Source of the DNA: Pontederia crassipes
Taxonomy: Eukaryota > Streptophyta > Magnoliopsida > Commelinales > Pontederiaceae
Reading direction: 5' to 3'
NCBI GenBank assembly: GCA_030549335.1
Contig: CM060187.1
Coordinates: 8,494,001 to 8,558,000, forward strand
DNA: 64,000 bases
The first letter of the stretch is position 1. The number at the start of each line of letters is the position of its first letter. The notes below the pieces were generated by a model. That model was not told the origin of the DNA, searched no databases, and worked only from the letters and a program-made list of their open reading frames with translations. Below are positions 1 through 11,020 of this stretch, one piece after another. The translations under genes and the position numbers were made by a program.

Positions 1-439
1 ATGCCCTGTCAAGTTGGGACTGGAGGTCAACATCGCATTGGTCAACATTTGTCAGAGGGGCATGTTGAAGGAGGATGTGAGAGGTACCACCGAACTCTGC
101 TTAGTGTTCCCAGGTGGATGAAGACGTAACATTAGCGGTCTTCATCAAAGGGTTCAAGCTTTGATCTAGGATTGAATTGAGACGACGTGATTGCCTCAAC
201 CTCTGCTCGCTCGTCGTTGCCGAATCACTCATGACAAAACAAGTGCTATACCACCAAATCACAAGGATCAAACTACACTATCAAGACGCAATCAGGATTG
301 AGTTGACAGCGAACGTGGGGAGACTCTCGTCGCTCATAATATCAACTTAATGCAGACAAAGTATAAAGTGTCATATCCAAGAACCTTGTTTTGCCTCAAA
401 TCATCGGAATCCTAAAATGACCATCAAGAGTGAAGTGAT
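1..439. other. Left flank, no gene recognised
   Basis: No open frame or RNA gene is recognisable here. The sequence is not part of the adjacent LTR element, which begins at 440. The last five bases (435-439, GTGAT) nearly match the five bases after the element (7353-7357, ATGAT), so this is probably pre-insertion DNA. Confidence 0.5.
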
Positions 440-2059
440 TGATGTATGTAAAATACAACATATAATTAGCCATGTATTTAATCACGTTTCGATTCCTTTT
501 CATATATATGCATCAATTTATGGCCTTATTTGCTTTAATTTTATAAAAATGAAAATCTATCCAAATTATATGTTTTAAGTCAGGAATTAAGTTAGGAATC
601 CATAGAAATAAACCACACTCAAATCAGAGTTCAAACAGAATCAGAAAGTGCAAATTAGTGAAGGCTGCCAGTGTTGAATTGAACAAGGACGTGAAGGATC
701 TGTTATGGGTCGTTAAAAGGCCCAGTTTTGAGTCAAAATATGATTTGGAGCATGAACAGTCTGTTACGGGTCGTTAAAAGGCCCAGTTTAAACCAGAATC
801 TGATTTGGACACTGTGAGGGTCGTTAAATCTAAGTTACGGGCCGTTACAAAAGCTGTTTTCGAAATTTCTTTGACTTTTCTTGGGAATTTCAAGTCCAGA
901 TCGAACTCAAACTTTATCCTAAGCCTCAGGGATGATTAAGAAACATAATTACTCAAATTTGAAGGAGTTTTGGATGGTTTTAAATGCCTATCAAAATCTA
1001 TTCCAAATTTATTTGTTAACATGAAAATACTTCGAATCAAACCGAAACTCCACCAGAACTCTTGGGACCCATGGATGCTATAAATAGAGGCCCTAGAAGA
1101 CAGAAAAATGTGTGCTTGAGACCTTGGGAGTCATGCTTATTGCAGAAGAGATAGATTCAAGTTGAAGAAGATTGTTGGAGAAGAAGGAGGAGCAACTCAA
1201 CATTAGGGATCCGAAATCGTTCCAGATATCATCTAAAGCAATTCATATTCTCTCCTTAATGTTTGGATGCTCTTTACTCAGATTTTATTATTTTTATCTT
1301 TTTTGTAATAGAGATTTTTATTCTTTATGAGAAAACTGCATGAACCATTGTTAGATTTGAATTAATATAGTTATTTCAGATTCTTTTAATTATGATTGTT
1401 ATGCATAATGCTTTTTACTGAGATTATTATATTCTAAGATAAGACTACAAACTAGATCTGGGATGGTTAGTTTTAGGATTTAATAATTTCAGTGAATCGT
1501 ACTTTAACTTGAAAGTTGAAACAATCATAACACAAATCTAGTAACTCATCATTTGTGCTAGATTCTGTGCGGTATATCAGTTTTTACCCATCGAGGATAA
1601 CTGTTAGTTTAGGAATTACAACTTAATGCATCTTAATATCTTTCTTAACTAAAGATTAACTCATCGTTTGTGGTCTTAAGTTTTGCGGGAATTAAGATAG
1701 TTTGATTTACTCAGCGTAAAAATCATTAATTTAGGTAATCATAATCCGTCTCAAGAACTGAATCTATTTATCATCGTTATAATTCGATCTTATAATTGTT
1801 CATATTAGTTAATCATTATCTTTAATCATCCATAATCCTTAGGCTCAACGCCAATTTATTTTATTTTATGTTATTAAATTTTCTGCATCTTTATTTTCTA
1901 TTTTCATATCACAACACCCTTATCTTCTCCTAGTGGATTATTAGGATAGATTAAATTTAACTAATTCCTCGTGGGTTCGACACTCTACTCTCTACTTTAT
2001 TACTTGATACGACTAGTGCACTTGCTAGCAATTTTATTGTTACAAATTTTACCGCATCA
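440..2059 (+). repeat. 5' LTR of E1
   Basis: This is a TG...CA repeat matching 5734-7352 over its whole length with scattered substitutions and small indels. It contains repeated ACGGGTCGTTA-like motifs (about 700-850), a TATA box at 1079, and an AT-rich downstream part. It ends directly before the primer-binding site. Confidence 0.92.
1079..1086 (+). promoter_or_regulatory. TATA box of the E1 5' LTR
   Basis: TATAAATA sits in the context GCTATAAATAGAGGCCC. The same box is kept in the 3' LTR at 6378-6385. It lies about 230 bp after the ACGGGTCGTTA motif cluster and probably sets the U3/R boundary some 30 bp downstream. Confidence 0.7.
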
Positions 2060-2065
2060 AGTTTT

Positions 2066-2083
2066 TGGCGCCGCTGCCGTGGA
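2066..2083 (+). promoter_or_regulatory. Primer-binding site, tRNA-Asp type (E1)
   Basis: TGGCGCCGCTGCCGTGGA starts seven bases after the LTR end and matches the complement of the plant tRNA-Asp(GUC) 3' end at 16 of 18 positions. The E2 site at 47546 matches at 17 of 18, supporting the same primer. Confidence 0.85.
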
Positions 2084-2196
2084 ACTATATTCATAATTCT
2101 TAGTCTATCTCGTATAAACTACTTTGAGAAATTTTGTTTTCTTTTTTACTTTATTTTTTTCTTCTATTTTTGTGTAAGCTTTTCAGATAATATCTT

Positions 2197-3175
2197 TTGT
2201 ACACAACTGGATCATCACGAGCACATCTACACACCTCAACGAAGATGAATAAAATGACAACAAACCAACAAGTTGAGAAAAATATCCTTGTTGTCCAGCA
2301 AGATGGAATTCAATTTGAGGCATTATCGTCAAAACAATGCATAAAGAAGAAGCCTCAACAAGAAAAGAAGGAAGATATATTTCGAGACCCATCTGCTGCA
2401 CTCACAGAATTATTGGATTCTTTGCTAAAAAAGCTCTCCACACAAAATTATCAAATCGAAAATTTGGAGAGACAAATTTATAATATGAGGCAGCATAACA
2501 AGAAGTCAGATGAGGATGTGGCATCAATTCTTGAATTTAAATCATCAATTTCTGATTTCGTAAAGATGATTGGTCAATTTGCCACAATAGTTGAAAGAAG
2601 GTTGACAATGCAAGACCAACACATCCAGAATTTGGAGTCAGTTATCCTAACTTCAGAAGCAAATTGAAGTCGACAATTCTCTTCGACTATTCAACAACGA
2701 ACTCAAGTTCGAGGCTTTGGAATCAAAATTTCATGCACTGGAGAATGAAGTTGCAAAACTGAATCCTTTAATTTCTGAATGTCCAAGGCACATCGAAGAG
2801 AATTCGAAGGTCATCTTATGCTCATGCCATTATCAATATTCATGGCACCCAAAAGCAAATTTTTCAGCAAGGACAATGATGACTCAATGGCGTGTTAAGG
2901 AGACAAGTAAATACATCATGAAAGATGGAAAGGTTCAAAGGAGGGGCCCGCCTTTGGAAGTTCCTACCACTCCTACATTGTTGTCTCCAATTCAGCCACC
3001 GTCGAAGGAGAAGAGTAAATCACCCACAGTTGGCTGCAAATCACCGCATATTTCCTCCGCGCAATCTGTAAAATCTTTGAAGGAGAAAAGTACTTCGCCG
3101 ACATTAATACGATCTTCTCCAGCTACAACACTCCAATGGCGGCCTAAAAATCACTCGACAATCCAAGTTCAATAG
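2197..3175 (+). pseudogene. E1 coiled-coil ORF (gag-like, unassigned family)
   Basis: Two frames (2197-2667 and about 2655-3175) join into one protein of about 325 residues if a single frameshift near 2655 is allowed. The N-terminal half is rich in K, E, Q and L with heptad-like spacing (LLDSLLKKL..., NLERQIYNM, QDQHIQNLES) and looks like a coiled coil. The second half continues as KFEALESKFHALENEV, then a C-x-C-H-x-Q-Y motif, then TQWRVKETSKYIMKDGKVQ and RRGPPLEVPTT, and ends in a Ser/Pro/Lys-rich tail. The same order of motifs occurs in the E2 ORF (47721-48538), so the frame was under selection. No CCHC knuckle, protease or polymerase is visible. A nucleocapsid-like role is only an inference. 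Confidence 0.65.
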
Positions 3176-3609
3176 CAACATACCTCTCAACTTCAACCTC
3201 AAAGAGTTGCTGTGCATGAAGAACTGCCACCACCAGATGATGACCTCAAATCGAAATGTAGGCATCATCCAACGTCGCATGTGCTGAGCCTCACCACGAC
3301 AAGTGTTCCTCATCACATTAAATTAAACCCGGTGAGATCGTTCCATATCTCCTTATATTCTTATTAGTCTCAGCATATACCATATCAAAGTCGAGCTAGC
3401 GACTTTAAACTTAGAACTACTTATTCTCAATCCTTAAACTTATAGTTTAGATCTTTGACATAATTTAGTTTAGATTAATTTAGTTCATGTTAAATTAGTT
3501 ATTCTTATTACCTTAGTTGTTTACTCTTTTTAGTTTATTTTTATAGTTTTTTTTAACAGGTCTCTGCATGTCAAAAGCTGAGTTTTATCAAAATTTAAAA
3601 TTTTTCTTC

Positions 3610-4470
3610 TTCACAGGCCGTTATTAAGGTTTCACGGGACGTTCTGTTGAATATCATGGGTCGTTATTAGGCTATCATGACACAATCAGTGCCTTATTCC
3701 ACGTAGTTCATATTTCACCGGTCGTGACATTGTCTTCACGACCCATTATCATTCACACCAATTAGTTAATTACAATATTTATGGGTCGTAGGAAGTCTGT
3801 CACGCACCTCACATGGGTTTGTATTTTGAACTTTTGATATCTCACATGTCGTAAGAGCGTTATCACGGGTCTTACAGTATCTCATATTTTGAACTTTTAA
3901 ATTTCACGGATCGTTAATCATTTATTACGCATATCACAGTAGATCGGGTAATCAAGGAATTTGGGCTTACGGGTCGTAATCATCTAATAACGGCCTGTAA
4001 GTTGTTGTTGAGCAGATCAATACTCCTAAACACCCTGATTTATGGCCTGATTGATCTTAGCACGACCCGTAAGTGATCTCATTAGTTCTTACGCCCTCCA
4101 TTATTACTTGACTCACCACCCTACACAGTTATTACGAGATGTTACAAAGTCTAACGGGTCGTTAGAATATCTTCACGACCCTTTGTTTTTTATTTTATAT
4201 ATATATGCAGGTATGTGCGTTCCATATCACGACTTGTGTCCTGCCAGAGCCTCGTCACATAGCTCCTGAGAAGGGCGTCAACAATGTCTTCCAGGCCATG
4301 AGCATCTCCCAAAGACCGTGAGCGTATCATCACGACCCATGACCATCTGCGCGTAATATTCATCGCCATTGCCAGGGTCGTGATTTGCATATCACGACCC
4401 GTTAAACAGCGTAGGAGACCCGTGAGCTCTTCAATATGACCGATAACCTTCCTTTCACGACTCGTTATGA
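3610..4470. repeat. Cluster of degenerate ACGGGTCGTWA motifs (E1 interior)
   Basis: About twenty short copies of ACGGGTCGT(T/A)A or its complement TTACGACCCGT are spread over 860 bp, in both orientations and at irregular spacing. Examples are near 3656, 3737, 3781, 3970, 4063, 4156, 4335, 4375 and 4395. The same motif recurs in both LTRs (700-850 and 5995-6145). No open frame spans it. It may be a protein-binding array or mutated tandem DNA. Confidence 0.6.
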
Positions 4471-5180
4471 AAAAAAAGACAAGAAGAAGAAGAAAAGAAG
4501 AGGAAGGAAGAAAGAGAAAAGAAAATTGCCTCCTTGGAATTGAAGAATACTAGGAAATAGAGACGTCCAAATTTATATCGGCCAAAGACACCAGAATTCT
4601 TCTTATAGTTTCAACATCCATCGACTTGAGACAAATCAGGTTGTTTCATTTCCTCTTCTACATTTATATTTTTTCTTATCACATATTTGAAGTCCTACAA
4701 GTTTGATTTCCAACACCGAGGACAGTGTTGAGTTAAGCTTGAGGAAGTTTGCAATTTCATGCATCATGTATATCTTTTTATATTGCATTGCAAGCATACA
4801 TTCCCTTAATGTTTCAGTTGCATATTTGCTTGCATTTTATATTAAAAAATCATCAGAAAAAAATGTTTTTTATAATTGAAAATTGCATCTTATTTTCTCA
4901 TGTCTTAGCATTTACTTATTTTCAAGCACTATTCAGTGACATCTTGTTAATTAACGAAATTTGGAGCGTTATTATTTTATCATTTATTGCCTTCTTGTTG
5001 GATAATTGATTTGAAGAAAGCTACTTAGTGAAACTATGAATGTTTGATGACAAGTCCTGTTCATGTTCTTATTTTTTTTATTATGTATATTAGCTTGATA
5101 ATAATTATATCAATATTGAACATTCAAGTGTAGTTGAGCCTACTAATAAATAAATACATATAAATTGTCATCATATATTA

Positions 5181-5355
5181 AAGAGGGCTAGTGGAGCCCC
5201 AAAAAGTATGATGAGGTACAAAAAGGTGTTATCCGGAACCCTGGTGAGTTCGGGTAATTAGATCCGTAGGAGATTCTTACTTGGAGACCTAACGGCAACT
5301 GCTCTGGGATCAGTCGATCGAAAGCTCGTTTCTTGGACCACCTTGCGCAATATCG
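5181..5355 (+). other. Conserved non-coding block shared by E1 and E2
   Basis: This 175-bp block aligns with 49470-49645 in E2 at roughly 75 percent identity, while the sequence around it does not align. The strongest run is GTTCGGGTAATTAGATCCGT, followed by GATTCTT, CTGCTCTGGGATC and TCGATCGAAAG. It opens with a hairpin: GGGCT-AGTGG-AGCCC here and GGGCT-AGTTG-GGCCC in E2, where a U-A pair becomes U-G. There is no conserved reading frame, so a structured RNA role such as packaging, dimerisation or RNA export is more likely than a peptide. It could also be a relic of a common ancestral element. Confidence 0.6.
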
Positions 5356-5694
5356 AGAAGCACATGAGTACCAAATCAATGAAAGACCAAGTGAAAAAAA
5401 TGATGATGAAAAGTTTCCAAGTGAAAAAAGCAATAAATGAATAAAAGCTCATGTTACACTTGTATATTCAACATTGATATTTTTATTTTCAAGAATTATT
5501 TTCTTATTATTCAGAGCTGAATTTGGAGGAGTTTCAAAATGTCTTTCATTCAGAAATTTCACAAAGCCAGGTTATTATGGAAAGTGGTGAGACACTTAGG
5601 CAATGGATGTATAAAATTTAGTGCTGAGAAGAGTAGTTGAATGATGGAGTGGAAGCAATGCTTAACCATTTTGGTTGGAGCTTTGCTTTGAACA

Positions 5695-5733
5695 TTGCTT
5701 GAGGACAAGCAAGTATCTAAGCTTGGGGAAGTT
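5695..5733 (+). promoter_or_regulatory. Pre-PPT hairpin and polypurine tract (E1)
   Basis: TTGCTTGAGGACAAGCAA (5695-5712) is a perfect 7-bp stem with an AGGA loop. It is followed by TAAGCTTGGGGAAG and the TG of the 3' LTR at 5734. E2 has the identical hairpin at 52750-52767 and TAAGCTTGGGGGT before its own LTR. The purine run GGGGAAG is the likely plus-strand primer. Confidence 0.75.
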
Positions 5734-7352
5734 TGATGCATGCAAAATACAACATATAATTAGCCATGTATTTAATCACGTTTAGATTCCTTTTCATATA
5801 TATGCATCAATTTACGGTCTTATTTGTTTTAATTTTATAAAAAACGAAAATCTATCCAAATTATATGTTTTAAGTCAGGAATTAAGTCAGGAATCCATAA
5901 AAATAAACTACACTCAAATCGGAGTTCAAACAGAATCAGAAAGTGCAAATTAGTGAAGGCTGCCAGTGCTGAATTGAACACAGGGGCGTGAACAGTCTGT
6001 TACGGGCCATTAAAAGGTCCAGTTTTGAGTCAGAATATGATTTAGAGTGTGAACAGTCCGTTACAGGCTGTTAAAAGGCCTAGTTTGAATCAGAATCTGA
6101 TTTGGACACTATGAGGGCCGTTAAATCCAAGTTACGAGCCGTTACAAAGGCTGTTTTCGAGATTTCTTTGACTTTTCTTGAGGATTTCAAGTCCAAATCG
6201 AATTCAAACTTTATCCTAAACTTCAGGGATGATTAAGAAACATAATTACTCATATTTAAAAAAGTTTTGAATGGTTTTAAAGACCTATTAAAATCTATTC
6301 CAAATTTATTTGTTTTAACATGAAAAGACTTTGAATCAAACCGAAACTCCACCAGAACTCTTGGGACCCCTGGAGGCTATAAATAGATGCCCTAGAAGAC
6401 AGAAAAACGTGTGCTTGATACCTTGGGAGTCATGCTTATTGTAGAAGAGACAGATTCAAGTTGAAGAAGATTGTTGGAGAAGAAGGAGGAGTAACTCAAC
6501 GTTAGGGCTCCGAAATCATTCCAGAGATCATCTAAAGCAAGAATTCATGTTCTCTCCTTAATGTTTGGATGCTCTTTACTCAGATTTTATTATTTCTATC
6601 TTTTCTGTAATAGAGATTTTTATTCTTTATGAGAAAACTGCATGAACCATTGTTAGATTTGAATTAATATAGTTATTTCAGATTCTTTTGATTATGATTG
6701 TTATGCTTAATATTTTTTACTGAGATTATTATATTCTAAGATAAGACTACAAACCAGATCTGGGATAGTTAGTTTTAGGATTTAATAATTTCAGTGAATC
6801 GTTCTTTAACTTGAAAGTTGAAACAATCATAACACAAATCTAGTAACTCATCGTTTGTACTAAATTTTGTGCGGTCTATCAGTTTTTACCCATCGAGGAT
6901 AACTGTTATACAACTTAATGCATCTTAATATCTTTCTTAACTAAATATTAACTCATCGTTTGTGGTCTTAAGTTTTGCGAGAATTAAGATAGTTTGATTT
7001 ACTCAGCGTAGAAATCATTAATTTAGGTAATCCTAATCCGTCTCAAGAATTGAATCTATTTGTCATCGTTATAATTCAATCTTCATAATTGTTCATATTA
7101 GTTAATCATTATCTTTAATCATTCATAATCCTTAGGCTCAACACCAATTTATTTTATTTTCTGTTATTAAATTTTCTGCATCTTTATTTTCTATTTTCAT
7201 ATCACAACACCCTTATCTTCTCCTAGTGGATTATTATGATAGATTAGATTTAACTAATTCCTAGTGGGTTCGACACTCTACTCTCTACTTTATTACTTGA
7301 TACGACTGGTGCACTTGCTAGTAATTTTATTATTACAAATTTTACCGCATCA
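5734..7352 (+). repeat. 3' LTR of E1
   Basis: Mate of 440-2059, with TATA box at 6378-6385 and the same motif cluster near 5995-6145. Differences from the 5' copy are scattered point changes and short indels, such as a gap near 6907, which suggests an insertion that is not recent. Confidence 0.92.
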
Positions 7353-8480
7353 ATGATCCTATATTCTGCATTCGACGGAAAGAAGACTCTGTGTCGTGGT
7401 CCTCTGCAACATGGAGTCATCGAGTCAAGTAATAGCTAGGAAATGACAAGACTCTCAATGTGTTCTATCATGATCTTGACGCAACTTCTTCTCCGAATTA
7501 CTAATGAATTCATTCAAGAATTGTTTCAACCCAAGAAGCCAACCCAAACAAGTTGACATTGCGCAAGTCTAGAGAAGCTGAAGCCAACAAAAACTTGATG
7601 GACGGATAGTTGCTTGATGAAGTTAAACCGCACAGATGGCAAATCCATTGGCGCTGCACAAGCAATGACCCTATATTGAATAAGGGCCGTAAGTGAACAT
7701 TAATCCTGGCACTACATTATGTTGGTGAAGTAGAATTCAAGGCAAAAAAATGCGGAATCCAATTAGATATGCAAAGTCAAAACTGAATACGAAGACCCTA
7801 AAAAATCTCGGACAACGACGTTGAGAGCGTTGCCGACTTTGGCGGGAGAAAATGTCACAGGACCTTTTTTGTGAGACGACGTGCAAGCGTCGCGACACCA
7901 GTGCTGCTCAATTTAAAGCTTTCGACCGCTCAGCGTCGAACCAAAGAATGCATGCAGTCGTCCCGCACTGCATAATATTACGGAGTACCTAGTTATTCGC
8001 CCTTAAGGCATTATCTTGTAAAACCATCCTTATGAATAGTCAAGTTACCCATAGAGCCATTTTGTAATAAGACTCCTCTATTTACGATATATTATTAGGG
8101 AGTTCACTAGTGCCTTCCTGACCCATATGCATTCTATGTTTTATTATATATAATATAAGTAAGTTTTTGTAATTCTAGTGTATGACCGCGTGAGGTGACA
8201 ACCCACATCAGTGATCCTTCTCGGTGCCACGTAGCACCTCGACTGCCCCTTCGGACATTAAGCGTTCAAGCGCCTGCATTAAGGTCTCAACGCGCTAATG
8301 CTACAGACACATGACGAGTAGTCCAACACTCTTATCATATCTGTGATCGAATATCTATAAGAACAACTCTCGACATAATCAACTCGACTATAAACTTTCG
8401 TTGTCATTCAAAACGGACATGACTAGATGCCCTTGGCCTAGTTGCCGCACAAGATCTCGTATCCAAGAATAATCCCATGA

Positions 8481-8507
8481 CACAAACACAAACACAAACA
8501 CAAACAC
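8481..8507 (+). repeat. (ACAAAC)n microsatellite
   Basis: About four copies of ACAAAC lie between two near-identical copies of TCTCGTATCCAAGAAT (about 8455 and 8515). The short segment therefore looks like a local duplication. Confidence 0.8.
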
Positions 8508-9883
8508 TTCAAGGTCTCGTATCCAAGAATCATGTTTCCCTTCTCTAATGATACCTAGCCCCAGGACTTAGAAAAGTCACAGGAGAATAAGACTGTTACA
8601 ACTTACGAGTACGGTAAAATTCCTTCAAATTCTAAACAATGTCTAAATCATATGGTTTGAGCATACGTTACATTTTACAACTGAAGGTCTTTCTGTGACA
8701 ATTGTTTCTTTCTCAGGGTGAGAATCCATTGAATGATTTTACATAGCACTGTAACAAGGTAAATGTCTGATTATTTTCCCTGAAAAAATAAGTTATCTCT
8801 GATAATACAACAAATATTTAAGACGCTGAAAACAAGTCGGGGCAAGAGACAAATTAGAAATATGGATCATCTCTCTTGCCTTTTCATCAATAAAACTTCA
8901 GTGCACAGATGTCTCTCATATGAAAAATAGTTACAGTAATGGAAGAGCAGAAGATAAGTTCACATAAAAGTGACCGCGTTCCAATCATTCGTCTGAATCT
9001 ATTGTCTGATCATTTGTAAACACAACAATATTCAAACTCTATATCAACCTTCCTATTATCAGTGAACAACCATCAAATTTTCTTTCTTTAGATATATAGA
9101 ATATAAAACTATGAAAAAAAAAATTATTCTTTCCCTTTCGCTATCTTAAAAACTCTGGCACTTAGATGATTCAATCGGAATAAGACTTGAAGGACGTCCT
9201 GCTGTGGCTTTTATTCTTACACGCTATGAAGTTAGAGCACCTTGTCGTGTGTGCCGCCACTTGTCCATATGGCTATGCAAAGTGATCCACAACATGCATC
9301 AATCTGTCTGCATATGGTCCAGGAAAAAGCCTCCACTAGTCATAAATCCCAACAAAAAACAACCGAATCAGCCTGTGAACAATGCATTACAAGTATGTTG
9401 AGTGCAAGGATAAATCTAAGTAGGCATCAATAGATTCTGAACACACAAAAAGAAATCATAAGTCTCCAAATGATAGTGTATTATAATCCAATTTCCAGGA
9501 AGGAAACAAAAACAGCTCTACATTATTTCTGCGAAAAGGTAAGAGGAATTAAGCACCACATCATTGACAATGAGTACAGAAATCCTTGCACCAACTGCAC
9601 TCACCAGACATGCAGCAACCGGTTTGGCCCACAGTTAAAGTGGGTTAATAAGGTATGCACCAAGCGTCAATCCTGCATCTAAGATGAACATTTCACTAAC
9701 ATTTTTTTTTATAATTTTTTGGGGTAGTGTCAGCAAGGAGAAACCTTTATACATTGATGGAGCTGTAAAATTGGCTGAATTAGTACAAGGGAAGAAATTA
9801 AAGATCATGATCATGATTTTGAGACCTGAATAGTTTGTCTTGTCAGGTCACAGTTAGGCCTCTCCTGGAGGACGGATAGAGGC

Positions 9884-10293
9884 ATGACCAGTGCTGAGGA
9901 TTGTGGAAATGAGAAGTGGGGTTGGTATCCTTGGCATTGTCGTGAGACCCCTCCTTCAAATGGAAGGACATGGCAGGTAATAATATTGATGGAGTGTGGT
10001 CACAAGTCTCCTGTCAAGGAAGAAGGTTTTATTGCAGGGAGACATATTGGGCAGGTCCTAACAAATGAGCCCGATTGCCCACCACCACAGCCGGGTGACA
10101 AAAAGGGGCTGTGAGCAGTGAGAAGAGCATCTATGTCCATGGAAGGAGGCAACATGGCCTCAGTGATGCTCCTCCTCTTGATGGCCTAATGAAGCGTACT
10201 ATGAATCCACCATTTCAAATCATTTCCGACAGCACTGGCCACCACCATTTTCTCCTATCTCATTCTGTGTCAATGTTACAACTCAAGAATTAA
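9884..10293 (+). other. Possible exon-like frames, unidentified
   Basis: Two adjacent plus-strand frames (9884-10114, 76 codons; 10111-10293, 60 codons) overlap by four bases in ATGA-like fashion. The first is rich in Trp, Cys and His (KWGWYPWHC, MECGHKSP) and ends in a proline-rich stretch, a composition that does not look random. I do not recognise a family, no splice model is compelling, and the opposite strand is also partly open. It may be a decayed exon or a transposon fragment. Confidence 0.2.
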
Positions 10294-10831
10294 AAAAAAA
10301 AATTTAAAATTAACATATATTTTTCCCCTGCGCCCCTTCTGTTATATCCTATTTTACTCATATGTGCAGGCAAGTTTGTGTTGATCGTTGCTATTACATT
10401 TGATACCTGATAATCTATTTAGAATATCATTTACTGTAGGTCTTATAGTCTATCGACATAAATTAGACAGTGTTTATAAGCTAATCCAACCTAATAAAAT
10501 GCTTTTGTCAGTAAAGTACTGTTTTCTGTAAACGCATGAGAGTAAGAAATTGTGCTTATTTTCTGTTCAAGTTTGATACTAGCAGATCACTGTCACATAG
10601 TCATAGGACCACGTTCTTAAAAGTCATTCATCTGCCCCATCATTACTTTAAAAGTAATAACAATGTACTACGTAATCATAGATAGAAAACTATAAGGATT
10701 TTTACTACTTTCCCGAATACAATGTTACAATCACACAACCAAACTAGACATTAAAAAAAAAAAAAAGAAACTTGAAAGCTAAAAGTATGAGCAAACAAGA
10801 CAACAAGTTTCAGGGCAGGGATAATATGGAA

Positions 10832-10858
10832 AATATACAGCAATTTCTGCTGTATATT
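10832..10858. other. Perfect 11-bp hairpin upstream of MIR393
   Basis: AATATACAGCA and TGCTGTATATT are perfect inverted repeats around a 5-base loop (ATTTC). The hairpin lies about 180 bp before the miR393 stem. It is too short to be a microRNA precursor and may be an operator-like palindrome or chance. Confidence 0.55.
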
Positions 10859-10898
10859 GACACCATGTCTAGTGGGAGTTCTCCCCTGCTGTAGAGCC

Positions 10899-10906
10899 TT
10901 TAAAAG
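10899..10906 (+). promoter_or_regulatory. Possible TATA-like element of MIR393
   Basis: TTTAAAAG lies 122 bp upstream of the precursor stem and is followed by a GA-rich leader (10942-11010). Its position is plausible for a pri-miRNA promoter, but only the motif and spacing support it. Confidence 0.3.
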
Positions 10907-11020
10907 GGCCCATTATTCGTGTATCTTAAGCTCAAGCACTCGATGGGGAGAGAGAGAGGGAGATGGGAGAGGTATGGAGGTGTGGAGGTGTGGAAGAAGG
11001 GGAGAGAGAGCCTGCAAAAG

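Larger units (their letters stand above)
440..7352 (+). mobile_element. E1: non-autonomous LTR retrotransposon, tRNA-Asp primed
   Basis: Two direct repeats of about 1.62 kb (440-2059 and 5734-7352) start with TG and end with CA. They bound a 3.7-kb internal region. A primer-binding site complementary to the 3' end of plant tRNA-Asp follows the left LTR, and a polypurine tract precedes the right LTR. The 5-bp flanks differ at one position (GTGAT/ATGAT), consistent with an aged target duplication. The internal region holds one gag-like coiled-coil frame and no protease, reverse transcriptase, RNase H or integrase, so the element must have been mobilised in trans. tRNA-Asp priming is reported for the Athila branch of Ty3/gypsy, so an Athila-type partner is a reasonable inference. 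The same plan recurs in E2 at 46399-53135. Confidence 0.9.
7358..10830. other. No recognisable gene; weak open frames only
   Basis: This stretch has only short frames with no recognised family. 7850-8520 is mid-GC and could be remnant LTR DNA. 9120-9700 has short frames on both strands, none convincing. A hexanucleotide microsatellite lies at 8481-8507. Confidence 0.4.

Noticed and set aside
8150-8520. Short direct repeats and ACAAAC run as a CRISPR-like array
   Set aside because: A simple microsatellite between two duplicated 16-base words, in plant nuclear DNA.
9120-9700. Minus-strand exon chain for a membrane protein
   Set aside because: Hydrophobic text such as LTLGAYLINPL is interrupted by stops, no consistent GT...AG set joins the pieces, and no family could be named.
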